Shown here piece after piece: positions 35,424-44,388 of a stretch of 64,000 bases of DNA. The position numbers and the translations under genes were made by a program. Every line of letters starts with the position of its first letter. Position 1 is the first letter of the stretch. The stretch comes from Bacteroidetes bacterium CG2_30_33_31. GTDB taxonomy: Bacteria > Bacteroidota > Bacteroidia > Bacteroidales > UBA1556. The notes beneath the pieces were generated by a model. The model was not told the DNA's origin and did no database searches. It saw only the letters and a list, made by a program, of their open reading frames with translations. Location: contig MNXP01000047.1 in assembly GCA_001872625.1 (NCBI GenBank), positions 20,297 through 84,296 of the forward strand, in the 5' to 3' direction.

Positions 35424-36122
35424 TTATTTTCGATTATTTTCCAATCCTTTAACCAAGGATATTTTTGCTTCGAACTCCTTAAGGTAAAGAGGTTCAAAAT
35501 ACGCTAAATTGGTAAATATATTTTCATTAAAAAAACTTTCTGCCAAAGGAATCATATATCTTGCCGAGGGAAGCATATCTTTAAAGATTGCATTTTCGGA
35601 ATTTATAACACCTTTGCATTTCACCGAACCATCGCCAAAGAACAAAACTTTTGACTTCAAAAGCAAATTGCTAAAGCTATTTTGGTCAATTGTAATAGCT
35701 TTCACCCTTTCCAATTCTTCAAAAGATTTATCGAAAATACTGGTATAAACATCCAATCTCCTTGCGTCAATCATTGGAATTATAAATGAATATTCTTCAT
35801 CGATTTCTTTTGCGGCATTGGCAAAAGCCAAGAGAGTTGGAACAGCAATCAACGGAATATCAAGTGAATAGCATAAGCCTTTTGCAAGTGAAACACCAAT
35901 GCGCAAACCAGTATAGGAGCCTGGGCCTTCACTTACTGCCACTGCCGCTAAATCCTTTGAGTTAAAACCAGATTCAGATAGAGTATCCTCAATAAAACTC
36001 CCTAACATAAGAGAGTGGGAATTGCTATTGCTTGTTTCTCGAAATGCAATAAGCTGTCCATTAAGTGCCAAAGCAACTGAACATATTGCTGTTGAAGTTT
36101 CGATATTTAAGATTAATGCCAT
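35424..36122 (-). CDS. tsaB: tRNA threonylcarbamoyladenosine biosynthesis protein TsaB
   Basis: A 232-residue ASKHA-fold pseudo-enzyme that scaffolds TsaD and TsaE in making t6A37 in tRNA. It begins ILNIETSTAICSVAL and carries VSEGPGSYTGLRIGVSLAKG (about residues 64-83), the TsaB signature. It has normal length for the family. It begins 3 bases after the adenine deaminase stop, so the two share a transcript. tsaD and tsaE are not in the window. Confidence 0.95.
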   Translation of the reverse strand: MALILNIETSTAICSVALALNGQLIAFRETSNSNSHSLMLGSFIEDTLSESGFNSKDLAAVAVSEGPGSYTGLRIGVSLAKGLCYSLDIPLIAVPTLLAFANAAKEIDEEYSFIIPMIDARRLDVYTSIFDKSFEELERVKAITIDQNSFSNLLLKSKVLFFGDGSVKCKGVINSENAIFKDMLPSARYMIPLAESFFNENIFTNLAYFEPLYLKEFEAKISLVKGLENNRK

Positions 36123-36125
36123 GAA

Positions 36126-37145
36126 TTAAATTCCGAATTTTCTATCAAACATCTCAATTTCAGAAATTAAATAAGCTTTCCTTTCACTATTTAAAAAAGA
36201 AGCACTAATTGAGTTTATTGCGAGTAAATAAATTTCATCTTTTGAAAGGTTAAGAGCTTGCTGTACAGCTATATAATTATCATTTATATAACCGCCAAAA
36301 TAGGCAGGGTCATCGGAGTTTACCGTGGCTTTTATGCCCAGATTAAGCATCGATTTTAAAGGATGTTGCTGGAGATCATTCACAACTTTTAATTTCAGAT
36401 TTGATAAAGGGCAGACGGTTAGAGCTAACTGCTCTTTCACAATTCTGTCAACAAGATTTGTATCATCGAGGCAGCGGTTTCCATGGTCTATTCTTTCAAT
36501 TTTCAGCAAGTCTAAAGAATCTGAAATATATTCTGCAGATCCCTCTTCGCCAGCATGAGCCATTAGTTTGAAACCCAATTTGCCACATTCTTTAAAAATA
36601 TTTTCAAATTTTTTTGGTGGATTGCCAACTTCACTGGAATCTAAACCAATACCTAAGATTTTATTTCTCCATGGCAAACTCATTTCTAAAGTTTTAAAAG
36701 CTTCATCTTCGCTGAGATGTCTTAAAAATGACATTAATAAATAACTGCTAATTCCAAATTTCTGCTGAGCATCATCCATAGCTTTCGAAATACCATTTAT
36801 TACAGTTTCAAAAGGAATACCTCTATCGGTATGGGTCTGTGGGTCGAAAAATATTTCAGTGTGAACAACATTGTCAGCATGAGCTCTTTTTAAATAAGCC
36901 ATGGTCAAATCATAAAAGTCTTGTTCTTTGATCAATACTTGAGCGCCTTGATAATAAATATCGAGGAACTCTTGAAGGTTTTGAAATTTATAAGCATTTC
37001 GCAAATCATCAACACTTTTAAATTTAATTGATATTCCATTTCGAGCAGCAATTTCGAACAATAATTCTGGTTCAAAACTACCTTCAATATGAATATGTAG
37101 TTCGGCTTTTGGAATTTGCTTAATATAATTTTCTATATTTTTCAT
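36126..37145 (-). CDS. Adenine deaminase (AAH1-type, adenosine deaminase fold)
   Basis: A 339-residue metal-dependent deaminase of the purine salvage pathway. Zinc ligands are visible: AELHIHIEGS (HxH near residues 17-19), the catalytic HAGEEG (about 197-202), and VNSDDPAYFGGY (about 276-287) with the ligand aspartate. The blocks FFDPQTHTDRGIPFE and GLDSSEVGNPP, and the YFGGY after the aspartate, are those I associate with the adenine-specific AAH1 group rather than with classical adenosine deaminase. This substrate call is from recalled family patterns. It leads the small operon with tsaB. Confidence 0.88.
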   Translation of the reverse strand: MKNIENYIKQIPKAELHIHIEGSFEPELLFEIAARNGISIKFKSVDDLRNAYKFQNLQEFLDIYYQGAQVLIKEQDFYDLTMAYLKRAHADNVVHTEIFFDPQTHTDRGIPFETVINGISKAMDDAQQKFGISSYLLMSFLRHLSEDEAFKTLEMSLPWRNKILGIGLDSSEVGNPPKKFENIFKECGKLGFKLMAHAGEEGSAEYISDSLDLLKIERIDHGNRCLDDTNLVDRIVKEQLALTVCPLSNLKLKVVNDLQQHPLKSMLNLGIKATVNSDDPAYFGGYINDNYIAVQQALNLSKDEIYLLAINSISASFLNSERKAYLISEIEMFDRKFGI

Positions 37146-37160
37146 AATGATTTATTTAAA

Positions 37161-37191
37161 AAAGGCGGACGCAATTATTGCGTCCGCCTTT
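37161..37191 (-). terminator. Intrinsic terminator of the S46 peptidase operon
   Basis: A near-perfect 14-bp GC-rich palindrome (AAAGGCGGACGCAA with TTGCGTCCGCCTTT) is followed on the minus strand by a run of T. It lies just after the S46 peptidase stop codon and separates that operon from the adenine deaminase gene. Confidence 0.9.
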
Positions 37192-37210
37192 AATATTAAA
37201 ATTTTTGAAA

Positions 37211-39430
37211 TTATTTTATAAGAGTCATTTCGTCAACAAGATATTTGGCTCCGCCTAATTTGTCGATTAAGAAAAGCACATATCTAATATCCACGCTTAT
37301 AGTTCTTTGAATCTTATTTTCGAAGAAAATATCTCCGCTCATTGCTTCCCAGTTACCGTCGAAAGCAATTCCTATTAGCTGACCATCGCCATTGATAACT
37401 GGACTTCCCGAGTTGCCTCCTGTAATATCGTTGTTGGTAAGGAAACAGACATGCATAGAACCATCGGCATCGGCATATTGACCAAAATCTTTATTATTGT
37501 AAAGCGCTTTCAATTTTGCTGGTACAATAAATTCTTCGTTAGTAGCATCTTCCTTTTCCATCACTCCATCGAGTGTAGTAAAAAAGTCGTAATGCATGGC
37601 ATCGCCTGGAATATAATCCTGCACCTGACCATAAGTCATTCTTAGAGTTGAATTTGCATTTGGCGAGTATGTTTTATTTGGATTCATCTTACGAATTCCA
37701 TCAACAAAGAGCCTCTGTCCTTTGTCCATTTCAGCACCATTTTTATCCATTTCACTATAAATAGCTCTTATGCCATTTACCATAGCCAACGTAATGACAA
37801 ATCCAGGGTCATTTTCCAATTTCTTCAAGTTTGGAGATTTCAAGAATTCGTGCAATTTAACTGAATCAACAAATATTGATTTATTATAAATTACATCCGC
37901 CCATTTGGAAATATTGCCTTTATATTTATTGTTAAGAATATCAATTAAATATGTTTTATTATCATTTTTATCTTTTGAAAAAGCCTGATATTTTTTATCT
38001 ACATTATTAAAATACATTCCAATCAACTCAATAAATAAATCTTTGTCAGTAGGTAAATCATAATTTTTAAATTGTTCCATCATGCCAGTTAACATATTGG
38101 AAGCTTGGTCTTTTATGGCATCATTAAATTTAGCTTTATCATCACCTTTTTTTGATGCCTGTGACAGCATAGTCATATAAAGTTGGTATGCACCAAAAGA
38201 ATAATAAATAAATTCAGGCCCCTGAAAAACAGCTTCTTGCATATATTGCATTGGCACTGTTAACTCCGAAGTTTTTTTATAGCCTTCTTCAATCATTTTT
38301 AAAGCATCGCCATAAACAGCTTTTCGTTCTGGAGTAGATTCAGCCCAAATTTGAAAATTATCTTCAATATCTTTTTTCTTATCATATACTTTAAGTCTCT
38401 TCAAACCACGTGATTGCCCAATAAAATATTTCCAATAGTTGGCGGTTTGCGCATGTTTAGCGGCATATTTAATTCTTATTGCAGCATCAGTATTCATGTG
38501 AGCTTTCATAACTTTAAGCTTTGCATCTCTGATTTCAATAATTGTTGGATCTTTATGATTTAAGTCGTCTTGAATTCCATAAGAAGTCATATATCTGTCT
38601 GTCGTGCCCGGATATCCCCAAATCATGGCAAAGTCATTTTTCTTTACTCCTTTGAGTGAAACCGGCAAAAAATGTTGTGGTTTCAATGGCACATTATCTT
38701 TTGAATATTCGGTAGCTGAACCGTCAGGAGCGGTATAAATTCTGAACATGGAGAAATCTCCAGTATGGCGTGGCCACATCCAATTGTCGGTATCACCGCC
38801 AAATTTTCCTACTGATGAAGGAGGAGCACCAACGAGTCTTACATCTTTATATTGATGATATACAAACATATAGAATTCATTTCCATCGAAAAAACTTTTA
38901 ACGACAACTCTAAATTTGCCGTCTTCACTTTTTTCTTTTTTCATAGCGCCGATGGCTTTTCCGATAACAGCATTTCTATTTTCTTCGCTCATTGTGTCAG
39001 AAACATTGGCAAGAATTTTAGAAGTTACGTCATCCATATAATTGAGGGTATAAACTATCAATCCTTCCATAGGCAGTTCGTCTTCGTAAGTTTTTGCCCA
39101 AAAACCATCTGTCAAATAATCGTGATCTACGGATGAATTTGCTTGTATGGTAGTGTAACCGCAATGATGATTTGTAAGATATAGTCCTTTGTCGGAAACG
39201 ATTTCTCCTGTGCAGAAAAATCCCATGGATACTATGGCATCTTTCAAACTTGAGTGGTTGATGCTGTAGAGTTCTTCGGCTGTAAGATGCAGCCCCATTC
39301 TTTGCATATCAGTATAGTTTAGTCTTTCAACTAACATAGGCAGCCACATACCTTCATCGGGTGGAGTTTCTGCTCTTACTCCTTGAGCTAAAAATAAGAA
39401 TAAAAATAATCCAAATAGATACTTTTTCAT
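37211..39430 (-). CDS. S46-family dipeptidyl-peptidase (DPP7-like)
   Basis: A 739-residue periplasmic serine exopeptidase with a signal peptide (to about residue 20). S46 enzymes take dipeptides from the N-terminus of oligopeptides and feed asaccharolytic metabolism. The catalytic triad is visible: H89 in LTNHHCGYTT, an aspartate in DTDNWMWPRHTGDF (likely D225), and the serine in TGGNSGSPV (S674). The residue after FD in GIAFDGNWEAMSGD is glycine (G692). From memory of the family, this is the DPP7 state for hydrophobic P1 residues, whereas DPP11 has arginine there for Asp/Glu. It is the last gene of an M28 peptidase-gpsA-S46 operon. Confidence 0.94.
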   Translation of the reverse strand: MKKYLFGLFLFLFLAQGVRAETPPDEGMWLPMLVERLNYTDMQRMGLHLTAEELYSINHSSLKDAIVSMGFFCTGEIVSDKGLYLTNHHCGYTTIQANSSVDHDYLTDGFWAKTYEDELPMEGLIVYTLNYMDDVTSKILANVSDTMSEENRNAVIGKAIGAMKKEKSEDGKFRVVVKSFFDGNEFYMFVYHQYKDVRLVGAPPSSVGKFGGDTDNWMWPRHTGDFSMFRIYTAPDGSATEYSKDNVPLKPQHFLPVSLKGVKKNDFAMIWGYPGTTDRYMTSYGIQDDLNHKDPTIIEIRDAKLKVMKAHMNTDAAIRIKYAAKHAQTANYWKYFIGQSRGLKRLKVYDKKKDIEDNFQIWAESTPERKAVYGDALKMIEEGYKKTSELTVPMQYMQEAVFQGPEFIYYSFGAYQLYMTMLSQASKKGDDKAKFNDAIKDQASNMLTGMMEQFKNYDLPTDKDLFIELIGMYFNNVDKKYQAFSKDKNDNKTYLIDILNNKYKGNISKWADVIYNKSIFVDSVKLHEFLKSPNLKKLENDPGFVITLAMVNGIRAIYSEMDKNGAEMDKGQRLFVDGIRKMNPNKTYSPNANSTLRMTYGQVQDYIPGDAMHYDFFTTLDGVMEKEDATNEEFIVPAKLKALYNNKDFGQYADADGSMHVCFLTNNDITGGNSGSPVINGDGQLIGIAFDGNWEAMSGDIFFENKIQRTISVDIRYVLFLIDKLGGAKYLVDEMTLIK

Positions 39431-39454
39431 AATGTTTAAAATTTAATATTATAA

Positions 39455-40453
39455 CTAACTTAACTTTTCAGTGAGAATTTTCATCTCAATAACAGGGCTA
39501 ACATTCTCGTAGAGAATATTATATACGGCTTCCGCAATGGGAAGTTTTACTTGAAATTCTTTATTAATTTCCAACAAACATTTGGTGGCATAATAGCCTT
39601 CTGCTACCATTTTCATTTCGGCCATAGTAGCTTTTACGGAATAGCCTTTGCCTATGTAGGTGCCAAAAAGTCGATTTCTACTAAATTGTGAATAGGCCGT
39701 TACCAGCAAGTCGCCAAAATATTCTGAGGCAACAATTTTGCGAGAAAGCGGGAAAACTTGTTTTAAAAATTTGCGTATTTCCTTCATTGAATTTACAATC
39801 AATACTGCTTGAAAATTGTCGCCATAGCCTAAACCTATGCATATTCCGTTAGCAAGAGCATAAATATTTTTAAGCATTGCAGCGTATTCAGTACCAGCAA
39901 TATCTTTAGAAGTTTTCACTTTTAAATACCATGTTTCTAATTTTTTGCTAAAAAATACGGCTTTATTTTTTTCGAGAAAAGAAATAGTGAGGTAGGAAAG
40001 TTTTTGCATAGCCACTTCTTCAGCATGGCAAGGGCCAGCAATGATTCCGATATTTTCATAAGGCACTGCAAATTTTTCTTTAAAATATCGAGCTACAATT
40101 TGGTTATACTCTGGCACTATTCCTTTGATAGCACTAACGATCATCTTATCTGAAAAATCTTTAACGCCAGATTGTTCAATAGAAATATCTAAAAAAGCTG
40201 ATGGAATTGCAAAAACCAAAATGTCGTAGTTTTTAACTATATATTTCAAATCATTAGAGAAGTCGATTTTTTCTGTGGCGTGCTCAACATAAGAAAGATA
40301 TTGTGGATTTCTTTTCTTCTCCTTGATGTAATTAATTGTTTCTTGAGAGCGAATCCACCAACCAATATTTTCAACATTATTTTGGAGCAATTTTACTAAA
40401 GCCGTTCCCCAACTTCCACCTCCAATAACTGCAATTCTATCTTTTTTAATCAT
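39455..40453 (-). CDS. gpsA: Glycerol-3-phosphate dehydrogenase [NAD(P)+]
   Basis: A 332-residue cytosolic enzyme that reduces dihydroxyacetone phosphate to sn-glycerol 3-phosphate for phospholipid synthesis. The NAD(P)-binding loop is IAVIGGGSWGTALVKLL (residues 8-24). VSAIKGIVPE, IAGPCHAEEVA and the catalytic-lysine region GTEYAAMLKNIYALANGICI are present. It lies 10 bases after the M28 peptidase gene and 24 bases before the S46 peptidase gene. The pairing with two peptidases looks like a shared transcript without an obvious common pathway. Confidence 0.96.
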   Translation of the reverse strand: MIKKDRIAVIGGGSWGTALVKLLQNNVENIGWWIRSQETINYIKEKKRNPQYLSYVEHATEKIDFSNDLKYIVKNYDILVFAIPSAFLDISIEQSGVKDFSDKMIVSAIKGIVPEYNQIVARYFKEKFAVPYENIGIIAGPCHAEEVAMQKLSYLTISFLEKNKAVFFSKKLETWYLKVKTSKDIAGTEYAAMLKNIYALANGICIGLGYGDNFQAVLIVNSMKEIRKFLKQVFPLSRKIVASEYFGDLLVTAYSQFSRNRLFGTYIGKGYSVKATMAEMKMVAEGYYATKCLLEINKEFQVKLPIAEAVYNILYENVSPVIEMKILTEKLS

Positions 40454-40463
40454 TCAATAGTTT

Positions 40464-42137
40464 TTAAAAGTTAACGATTAATTGCATTATTTTTCCATTT
40501 CTCTTCACCAAAATATTGCATTTTGTATCGAGTTTACATTCTTTCAGAGCATCCATATAATCGTAGATATCTTTAACATCTTTTTCCCCGATTTTGGTAA
40601 TAATATCGCCTTTAAGGATGCCAGCTTTTGAGCCTGGTTTATCGTCTACCACAGCTTTCACAATTAAACCATCTTCGGCACTGCCATAGTCGGGCACAAT
40701 TCCCAAAGTTGGTCCACTTCTATAGTTTTTTGATTCGCCACTTTTAATATTTGCCGCATGAAAACTTATTGATTTTAAAGAATCTATGCTGTTAATGAGT
40801 TGTAAAGAGTAGTTAATAATTTTACTCAATCCATCATAATTAATTTTATTAGCATCATCGGAAGGCTTATGATAATCGTCATGAATTCCAGTGAAGAAAA
40901 ACAAAACTGGTATGCTATCGAGGTAAAATGACATCTGGTCGCTACCAGCAATACCATAAGGATTTTTAGAAATTTTTAGCTTGGAATTTCCTTTTGGGAG
41001 AATGGAATCCCACTCATTAGCCGAAGCAGTACCATAAATATAAAGTTCATTTGTGAGGCTATCCATCCGTCCAACCATATCAAAATTAAGCATGCAAAGC
41101 ACGTTCTCTTTATTGAGTATTTTACTGTTCATAAGTGCTGAAGATCCAAGTAGACCTTTCTCCTCACCTGAAAAAGCTATAAATAAAATATTATATTTCA
41201 ATGGTTTAGATTTCAATTCACGAGCAATTTCCATTATTGAAGCCACGCCAGAGGCATTGTCATCGGCTCCATTATGTATTGCAGGCCCACAATTACATCT
41301 TGAGGTTTCGCCACCAAGCCCAAGATGGTCGTAATGTGCACCTATTACAATATTTTTTGCTGATCCATTATCAATAAATCCCGCAATATTATATGCTTGC
41401 TTGTCAATCTTTTGAATTTCTACTTTTAGAGTAACTTCGGCTTCATCAATGCTATTTAAATAAGTTTGCAAGTCGTCTTTTGCAAATATTATAGGTATAG
41501 AAGTCTTTCCGTTTTTATTGGAAATTAATTTACGTGGGTCGTTGAAAGAGCTGTCGTTATTCACAAAAATAACTGCTTTTGCTCCAAACTTAGTGGCAAG
41601 TTCAATTTTTTTGTCAATATCGGCATATTCGGAAAAGCTGGAATAATTTGCCATGCCACCTGGAACCGAAACTTCCATAATAAATATTTTTCCATCAAGA
41701 ATTGCATGATTCAGATAATCATTATGACTTGGTTTTGAAGACATTATACCATAGCCAACCTTAACAATTTTAGCACTAATGCTGTCATTTTTTGACTTAG
41801 ACAGAGGATAGAAACTTGAGTTCGGAAGAAATGATTTACCATTAATTGTTATGCTGGAAGAATTGAAATTTGCACCGTCTTTAAAATCAAAAACTTGATA
41901 AAAGGAATTGCCGAAGAAAGGTAATAATCCAATATTTTTGAATTCAGAAACAATAAAATCTCTGGCTTTTATTTCAAAAATACTTCCCGCCTCTCTACCA
42001 CCAAGAGAATCAGCAGCTAAAACTCCTAAATCGATTTTCAAATTATCTTCTTTTGGTTGAGGAATTTTTTTAAAAGAAGAACAAGCCATTAATAATGAGA
42101 CAAATACAAATAGGATAAAACTGAAATACTTTGTCAT
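40464..42137 (-). CDS. M28-family aminopeptidase lipoprotein with PDZ domain
   Basis: A 557-residue lipoprotein (lipobox LMAC, lipidated cysteine near residue 19). A PA-type insert (about 110-240) precedes the zinc peptidase domain. Metal ligands are visible in order: GAHYDHLG, NGADDNASGV, FSGEEKGLLGSS (catalytic glutamate), MLNFDMVGRMD and FTGIHDDYHKPSDD. The C-terminal PDZ domain (about 470-557, LGIVPDYG, KPGSKAGILKGDIITKIG) may bind substrates or partners. It releases N-terminal amino acids from peptides at the cell envelope, complementing the S46 dipeptidyl-peptidase encoded two genes downstream. A perfect -7 box lies 28 bases upstream of the start. Confidence 0.92.
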   Translation of the reverse strand: MTKYFSFILFVFVSLLMACSSFKKIPQPKEDNLKIDLGVLAADSLGGREAGSIFEIKARDFIVSEFKNIGLLPFFGNSFYQVFDFKDGANFNSSSITINGKSFLPNSSFYPLSKSKNDSISAKIVKVGYGIMSSKPSHNDYLNHAILDGKIFIMEVSVPGGMANYSSFSEYADIDKKIELATKFGAKAVIFVNNDSSFNDPRKLISNKNGKTSIPIIFAKDDLQTYLNSIDEAEVTLKVEIQKIDKQAYNIAGFIDNGSAKNIVIGAHYDHLGLGGETSRCNCGPAIHNGADDNASGVASIMEIARELKSKPLKYNILFIAFSGEEKGLLGSSALMNSKILNKENVLCMLNFDMVGRMDSLTNELYIYGTASANEWDSILPKGNSKLKISKNPYGIAGSDQMSFYLDSIPVLFFFTGIHDDYHKPSDDANKINYDGLSKIINYSLQLINSIDSLKSISFHAANIKSGESKNYRSGPTLGIVPDYGSAEDGLIVKAVVDDKPGSKAGILKGDIITKIGEKDVKDIYDYMDALKECKLDTKCNILVKRNGKIMQLIVNF

Positions 42138-42164
42138 AGAAATTTATTTTCCTCAAGAGGGTTG

Positions 42165-42172
42165 CAAAAATA
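42165..42172 (-). promoter_or_regulatory. -7 box of the M28-gpsA-S46 operon
   Basis: A perfect minus-strand TATTTTTG. The predicted start is near 42158, with a 21-base leader to the ATG at 42137. A TTTG on the same strand (complement of 42195-42198) lies 22 bases further upstream and could be the -33 element. Confidence 0.45.
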
Positions 42173-42367
42173 CAAAATAATATTTTGTAAAAAGCAAAAA
42201 GCATAGAAGCGAGATTATTTTAGCCACATTTATATAAATTATAGAAGCTAAAAAACTTGCTTTTCGCATGATTAATAATTAACATTAAATATATTTATAT
42301 TTATTATAATCTTATTATATTGTATATTAACACTTTATATAAATATTTCTGATTAATATCATATATT

Positions 42368-42399
42368 CGTATTTATATACGTGATTGTGTCTATATTTG
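42368..42399 (+). promoter_or_regulatory. sqr promoter with overlapping inverted repeat
   Basis: A perfect -7 box TATATTTG lies at 42392-42399. Upstream, where a -33 element would be, is the inverted repeat CGTAT-TTAT-ATACG (42368-42381), which could be an operator. The predicted start is near 42406, giving a leader of about 90 bases. The regulator is not known. Confidence 0.45.
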
Positions 42400-42497
42400 C
42401 AATGAACAAACATGATAATTTCAAATTTACAAAATTCGTTGCGCTTATTCTAAATATTATTTTTTGAAATCAAACTCAATCATTTAAAAACATAAAT

Positions 42498-43955
42498 ATG
42501 TCGAAAGTAGTAGTAATGGGGGCTGGAATATCGGGACATACGGCCGCGCTATATTTAAAACTTGGATTAGGGAAAAGCCATGAAGTAATTATGGTTAGTC
42601 CAAATTCAAATTACCAATGGGTTCCATCAAATATTTGGGTTGGTGTTGGTTTAATGACGCCCGACCAAGTGAAATTCAAATTATCGCCAGTGTATAAGCG
42701 CAAAGGCATCACTTACAAGCAAGCCATGGCAAAGTCGATACATCCAGAAGGGGATTCAGGTACCAATAAAAGCTACATAACAATTGAGTATGTAGAAGAA
42801 GGCAAGCAAGGAGCAATTGAGAATGTAGAATTTGATTATCTTATAAATGCCACTGGACCAAAGCTTAACTTCCCAGGTACTCCAGGACTTGGCCCCGATT
42901 TGTTTACGAATTCGGTATGCACATACGATCATGCATTAAATTCGTGGCACAATCTTGAAAAGTCGTTACAGAAAATGGAAAAAGGCGAACATCAAACATT
43001 CCTTATCGGTGTAGGACATCCAATGGCAACCTGCCAAGGTGCAGCATTTGAATATGCATTAAATATTGCATTCGAAATAGATAAGAGAAAGCTAAGCCAT
43101 TTAGCTGATATTATCTGGATATCAAATGAATATGAGCTTGGCGATTTTGGAATGGGTGGAGCTTATGTTAAGCGTGGCGGTTACATCACTCCTACTAAAG
43201 TTTTCACCGAATCTATTCTTGCGGAATATGGAATTCGTTGGATAAAAAGAGCTGGGGTAAGTAAAGTAGAAGATGGCAAAGCATATTACGAATTACTCGA
43301 TGGAACATATCATGAGCAGGAGTTTGATTTTGCTATGCTTATACCTGGTTTTGCTGGAGTTCAAATAAAAGCATTCAATAAAACCGAAGAAGACATTACA
43401 GCCAATGTTTTTGCAGCAAATGGAATGATGAAAGTTGATGCAGATTATTCGCCAAAAGCTTATGCAGATTGGAAAGCCGAAGATTGGCCTACGATTTATC
43501 AGAATCCAAGTTATCATAATTTATATGCTTCAGGAATAGCATTTGCGCCTCCGCATACAATGTCGAAACCTATGGAAAGTCCAAATGGGACAAAGATTTT
43601 CCCAACTCCACCACGAACTGGAATGCCCTCAGGAGTTATTGGAAAAATTGTGGCTCAGAATATTATTCACAGAATAAAAACTGGCAAAACTGACCATCCA
43701 CATAAAGCATCTATGGCACGAATGGGTGCAGCATGCATTGTTTCTGCTGGTTACGGAATTACGAAAGGACAAGCAGCCACTATGACGGTTTCGCCAATTG
43801 TGCCTGATTGGAACAAATATCCAAAATATGGACGTGATATCGACAAAACCGTTGGTTTAGTTGGTCTTGCAGGCCATTGGATGAAACTTTTTATGCATTA
43901 TATGTTTTTATACAAAGCAAAAGCACGATTTGGTTGGTCAATAATTCCAGAATAA
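42498..43955 (+). CDS. sqr: Sulfide:quinone oxidoreductase (FAD-dependent)
   Basis: A 485-residue membrane-associated flavoprotein that oxidises sulfide and passes electrons to quinone. The FAD-binding loop is VVMGAGISGHTAALY (residues 5-19). NATGPKLNFPGTPGLG closes the first half. There are exactly three cysteines: C141 in NSVCTYDHA, C179 in HPMATCQGAAFEY, and C413 in MGAACIVSAGYG. Three cysteines fit SQR types that use a cysteine pair for sulfur transfer. The C-terminal segment from GHWMKLFMHYMFLYKAKARF is amphipathic and could seat the enzyme on the membrane. The quinone would come from the polyprenyl synthase pathway. A 56-residue gene follows on the same transcript. Confidence 0.88.
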   Translation: MSKVVVMGAGISGHTAALYLKLGLGKSHEVIMVSPNSNYQWVPSNIWVGVGLMTPDQVKFKLSPVYKRKGITYKQAMAKSIHPEGDSGTNKSYITIEYVEEGKQGAIENVEFDYLINATGPKLNFPGTPGLGPDLFTNSVCTYDHALNSWHNLEKSLQKMEKGEHQTFLIGVGHPMATCQGAAFEYALNIAFEIDKRKLSHLADIIWISNEYELGDFGMGGAYVKRGGYITPTKVFTESILAEYGIRWIKRAGVSKVEDGKAYYELLDGTYHEQEFDFAMLIPGFAGVQIKAFNKTEEDITANVFAANGMMKVDADYSPKAYADWKAEDWPTIYQNPSYHNLYASGIAFAPPHTMSKPMESPNGTKIFPTPPRTGMPSGVIGKIVAQNIIHRIKTGKTDHPHKASMARMGAACIVSAGYGITKGQAATMTVSPIVPDWNKYPKYGRDIDKTVGLVGLAGHWMKLFMHYMFLYKAKARFGWSIIPE

Positions 43956-43978
43956 TAACATTAAAAATCTAAAATATT

Positions 43979-44149
43979 ATGGCATCAATACACGAAAGAC
44001 TTAAGAATAAACCTTATACAGAATATTCATTTGCAACTCGGCCTTCAAAAGCCACACTTTTTTGGAGGCGTAACTTCATAAAGCAAATATTTTTATTTTT
44101 TAAACTAAACTTGAAAATAATGAGAATAGTTGTTGGGGGGCACTCCTAA
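43979..44149 (+). CDS. 56-residue basic small protein downstream of sqr
   Basis: I read this short frame directly from the sequence: an ATG at 43979 and a TAA at 44147-44149. The product starts MASIHERLKNKPYTEYSF, continues through TRPSKATLFWRRNFIKQIF, then LFFKLNLKIMRIVVGGHS. It is basic, and the second half is aromatic and hydrophobic, suited to lying on or in a membrane. It begins 23 bases after the sqr stop and is followed by a strong terminator, so it is inside the sqr transcript. I do not recognise a family. A role as an assembly or membrane-docking partner of SQR is possible but only inferred from position. Confidence 0.6.
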   Translation: MASIHERLKNKPYTEYSFATRPSKATLFWRRNFIKQIFLFFKLNLKIMRIVVGGHS

Positions 44150-44174
44150 ACTTTTATATATAAATGAAAAACAT

Positions 44175-44205
44175 GGCTGTCTCAATTTTGAGACGGCCTT
44201 TTTTT
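44175..44205 (+). terminator. Intrinsic terminator of the sqr transcript
   Basis: GGCTGTCTCAA (44175-44185) pairs with TTGAGACGGCC (44188-44198), with one G-T pair, and is followed by seven T. It lies 26 bases after the stop of the small gene. Confidence 0.9.
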
Positions 44206-44388
44206 ATAATTATTATTGATATAATTTATTGAAATGAAAAGATAAATTTATATCAAAATGCTAATTATCAATATATTTAAGCGATGCCAATAAATGAAAT
44301 AAAAGTGTATTTTTACATATTGAATTCAAATAGTATTATTTGATTGTATGTAGAAATCTTAAATATTTTCATATCTTAAATTTATTGA

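Larger units (their letters stand above)
42138..42497. other. 360-bp divergent intergenic region
   Basis: It lies between the M28 peptidase gene (minus) and sqr (plus) and holds both promoters, listed separately. Apart from these and a 14-bp inverted repeat in the sqr promoter, I see no gene or other element. Confidence 0.5.

Noticed and set aside
37211..39430. Assignment of the S46 peptidase as DPP11 (Asp/Glu-specific)
   Set aside because: The residue after FD in the C-terminal block is glycine, while I recall arginine there for DPP11.
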